From the NCBI GenBank assembly GCA_026388495.1, contig JAPLJQ010000523.1:1-6798 (forward strand): DNA of 6,798 nt, read 5' to 3'. The notes beneath the pieces were generated by a model. That model had not been told where the DNA came from and ran no database searches. It was given only the letters and a program-made list of their open reading frames with translations. A program made the translations under genes and the position numbers. Positions 4,844 through 6,798 of this stretch are shown here, one piece after another. Each line of letters starts with the position of its first letter. The stretch's first letter is position 1. Source of the DNA: Deltaproteobacteria bacterium (GTDB taxonomy: Bacteria > Desulfobacterota > Syntrophia > Syntrophales > UBA2185).

Positions 4844-6502
4844 ATGAGATCAAAAATTTCAAAGAATTTCCGTTTTATCCTGATTACTGGACTTGTAGTA
4901 CTTTTCTTATTGGTTATGGTTTCGCCGGTTTCGGCTGAGTTAAGGACAATTAAACAGGGAGGGTCGGTGTTTATTGGAGAGCAGGGGTTGGATTTGACAA
5001 GCGCAATTGCGGCGTATCAGAGCCCAAACGTGCCAACCAGTATTGGCTGGTGGCCATCCGCATATATGGTTAGTCAAGGACGCCCCCCAGATATGACGTA
5101 TACACTGACTAACCCGTCAAATACCCTAATATCGCCCGCTATATTTGGCTCGTACACTGGAAATTGGTATCCTATTAATTCGGCTGGGACGGTAGATACT
5201 TCCAAAGGTGCATTTATCGTTGTCACAGACCCGAGCCTCCATATCGATGTCTGGGATTATTCAAGGTTTCCAACTACTTATAATGACGGATCGAATATGG
5301 GGTCTGTGAGCGGTAAGTCCGTTTTTCCGGGTGATCAACTTGGGTTCAAAATTTACACCAACATGGATGCGGCTGGTAATCCTCAATACCGACCAAACGC
5401 CAATGCCGCTACTGACGGATTCATCAATGGTGGTACGGCTATCCCTCTCAGTAATCAGTTTGTTAACGCTCCCTACTTCTATTGGGGAAGCTTGGCAAAC
5501 AACTGGTATACAGACGCACTAGAGAACGGCCAGTACGCTTACCCGCCCGGTACCTACACTGTATATGCAGAGTCCACTCTTAACAACATGAGAAACAACT
5601 ACCAGTTAGGGGGCGCTGACTACATTGGAAAGACGGTATCCCGAACGCAGACCGTAACCATTGTCTCCCCCTCGTTAAAAATCACATCGAATAAGGACAT
5701 CGTCGTCCGCAGCAATTCGTTCTCGTGTACCGTCACTGGTGTACCAAACACGATATATGATTTGTATACTAATAATGGCGATGTTTCCGGAATTACACCA
5801 CCAACACTTTACGCGGATCAATACAGCACCCCCATATCTTCCGGACACATCCAAACACGGACAAACGACGCTGGCGTCCGTACTCTAGAATTTGTGACCT
5901 CGCAACAGACCACTCCCATGATCTATACTATCAAAGTGATTAATCCTAAAAATCCCCCACGAGGTCCAGCTTCAGATCAAGTCAGTATTAACGTCCTTAC
6001 AGTGGCCCCCACACCAACACCAACGCCTACCCCATCGTTCGGGACCATCGTTATTCAATCGAATCCGGCAACTGCTAATATTTATCTCGATAACTTAGTA
6101 AAAGGCGTTACTCCATTGACGATCAATAACGTTCCCAATGGAGCTCATGTCGTGCTTCTCCGGCTCTATGGTTATCAGGATTCGTCAAGCTCCATCAACG
6201 TTCAAGGGGATACACAGACAATTAATCCGACGCTCACACCAATCGGTATTGCGACTACTGGAACAACAACCATTCCCACTACTACTTCTGTTACAACAAC
6301 CACAACAACCGGGGTTATCACAACACAATTAACGACAACTGTCACAACCGCAACCCCTACACCAACAGCGAAGGTGAATTACAGCGCTACAATCGCTGCG
6401 ATGCAAAGTCAAATCGCCGAACAGGGCACAAAGATCGCGGAGCAGGGGAACATTTTGGATCAGATAATGACCTTTTTAAGAAATGTTTTTGGTTTTAAAT
6501 AA
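4844..6502 (+). CDS. Secreted surface protein: DUF3821-like domain, PEGA domain, Thr-rich stalk, C-terminal coiled coil
   Basis: A 552-residue extracellular protein, probably attached to the cell envelope. In order: a Sec signal peptide (basic start, hydrophobic core 11-26, likely cut after VSA at 31); a domain of about 240 residues beginning GGSVFIGEQGLDLTSAI, resembling the DUF3821 proteins of Methanomicrobiales; a probable Ig-like beta domain (about 277-385); a Thr-Pro linker (389-397); a PEGA domain (400-466, with NPATANIYLDN, KGVTPLTI, VPNGAH and LYGYQD); a Thr-rich stalk (471-508), a likely site of O-glycosylation; and a short coiled coil with I517, I524, I531, L538 and L545 seven residues apart, ending FLRNVFGFK. 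There is no S-layer PGF-type anchor or final long hydrophobic helix, so attachment may go through the coiled coil and amphipathic end. It looks monocistronic, with its own TATA-like box, strong ribosome binding site and T9 terminator, and palindromic repeats on both sides. The ligand or role is unknown; adhesion or envelope structure is likely. Confidence 0.9.
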   Translation: MRSKISKNFRFILITGLVVLFLLVMVSPVSAELRTIKQGGSVFIGEQGLDLTSAIAAYQSPNVPTSIGWWPSAYMVSQGRPPDMTYTLTNPSNTLISPAIFGSYTGNWYPINSAGTVDTSKGAFIVVTDPSLHIDVWDYSRFPTTYNDGSNMGSVSGKSVFPGDQLGFKIYTNMDAAGNPQYRPNANAATDGFINGGTAIPLSNQFVNAPYFYWGSLANNWYTDALENGQYAYPPGTYTVYAESTLNNMRNNYQLGGADYIGKTVSRTQTVTIVSPSLKITSNKDIVVRSNSFSCTVTGVPNTIYDLYTNNGDVSGITPPTLYADQYSTPISSGHIQTRTNDAGVRTLEFVTSQQTTPMIYTIKVINPKNPPRGPASDQVSINVLTVAPTPTPTPTPSFGTIVIQSNPATANIYLDNLVKGVTPLTINNVPNGAHVVLLRLYGYQDSSSSINVQGDTQTINPTLTPIGIATTGTTTIPTTTSVTTTTTTGVITTQLTTTVTTATPTPTAKVNYSATIAAMQSQIAEQGTKIAEQGNILDQIMTFLRNVFGFK

Positions 6503-6511
6503 TTTTTTTTT
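6503..6511 (+). terminator. Oligo-T terminator of the surface-protein gene
   Basis: Nine consecutive T's follow directly after the TAA stop at 6500-6502. Archaeal RNA polymerase terminates on oligo-T tracts of the non-template strand without needing a hairpin. The A+T-rich sequence on both sides fits. This closes the gene as a separate unit before repeat copy B. Confidence 0.7.
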
Positions 6512-6558
6512 AAACAATCATAGTGTCAAACAACGGTAGCAAGATTATCCGGTGAGAC

Positions 6559-6659
6559 GCAGACGCCCGGTCATGTTCACTCGTCCTCGCGTCGGCTCCG
6601 GCTCGCTTCACATCACCGGGCTGCTCTTTTCGCGGTGTACCGGGGGGATGACGACGCCC
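6559..6659. repeat. Palindromic GC-rich intergenic repeat, copy B
   Basis: Second copy of the element at 4542-4643, in the same orientation, 56 bases after the surface-protein stop. The arms GCCCGGTCATGT (6565-6576) and ACATCACCGGGC (6610-6621) are identical to copy A, including the C-C mismatch. Changes fall mostly in the loop and in the spacer after the right arm (9 bases instead of 10). GACGCCC again marks both ends (6562-6568 and 6653-6659). A weaker match (CTTGTC) continues ten bases further. The conserved stem with a variable loop suggests that the structure is what is kept. Confidence 0.8.
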
Positions 6660-6798
6660 TCATCTTGTCACTCCGCAGCGGCTTCGTTCCGGCGATGACG
6701 GCTGCTCTCGCACGCTCCTCACATACCGCTTCGCGGAATGTTCGTCGCTGTTGATCGTACACGCTCATAACGCTTAGTGACTCGCTCCCGCGACGCAC
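6660..6798. other. GC-rich tail without a supportable gene
   Basis: The last 139 bases are GC-rich and full of CG dinucleotides and short self-complementary words such as CCGCTTCGCGG (6728-6738). A minus-strand frame runs from the right edge through here and into repeat copy B, but it gives an Arg/Ala/Ser-rich peptide without recognisable features. It may be the continuation of a larger repeat unit that copy A lacks. Confidence 0.4.

Noticed and set aside
4542..6659. Insertion sequence or transposon with the surface gene as cargo
   Set aside because: The flanking repeats are in the same orientation and contain no transposase; no target-site duplication is visible around the outer ends. The pair is better described as intergenic repeats.
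6613..6798. Minus-strand frame open to the right edge
   Set aside because: Arg/Ala/Ser-rich peptide typical of GC-rich non-coding DNA, overlapping repeat copy B. If the wider unit is multicopy with this frame conserved, the decision should be revisited.

Overview
The window most likely comes from a methanogenic archaeon of the Methanomicrobiales, in or near Methanoregula. The main reason is the secreted protein at 4844-6502. It has an N-terminal domain resembling DUF3821, a Pro-Thr linker, a PEGA domain and a Thr-rich stalk, a combination I associate with surface proteins of this group. Supporting signs are GGAGG-type ribosome binding sites, TATA-like boxes and a bare oligo-T tract directly after a stop codon. 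The assignment rests on remembered family features, not on a search. All confident genes are on the + strand.

Layout. (1) 2-1501 is the 3' part of hsdR, the motor and nuclease subunit of a type I restriction-modification system; its start and presumably hsdM/hsdS lie left of the window. (2) 1607-2302 and 2346-3803 form a compact two-gene unit: a stand-alone caspase/CHAT-like (clan CD) cysteine-peptidase-like protein with a visible His-Gly and Cys pair, then a TPR protein of about twelve or thirteen repeats. Both look richer in A+T than hsdR. (3) 3804-4265 is a 462-base stretch without a convincing gene; it is rich in A-runs, C-runs and small hairpins. (4) 4266-4526 encodes a small charged coiled-coil protein with a basic tail. 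(5) 4542-4643 and 6559-6659 are two copies of a GC-rich, imperfectly palindromic repeat of about 100 bases, lying on either side of the surface-protein gene. (6) 4844-6502 is the surface-protein gene, with a TATA-like box and a leader of about 115 bases before it and a T9 terminator after it. (7) 6660-6798 is GC-rich and holds no gene I can support.

How the parts may work together. Type I restriction genes are common anchors of defence islands. In known TPR-CHAT systems a TPR sensor or scaffold controls a caspase-like protease within one polypeptide. Here the same two modules are encoded by adjacent genes next to hsdR, so a split protease/TPR defence or signalling module is the most interesting hypothesis. 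It is inference from domain content and position; nothing in the sequence shows the trigger or the substrate. The surface protein appears to be a separate transcription unit, bracketed by the repeats.
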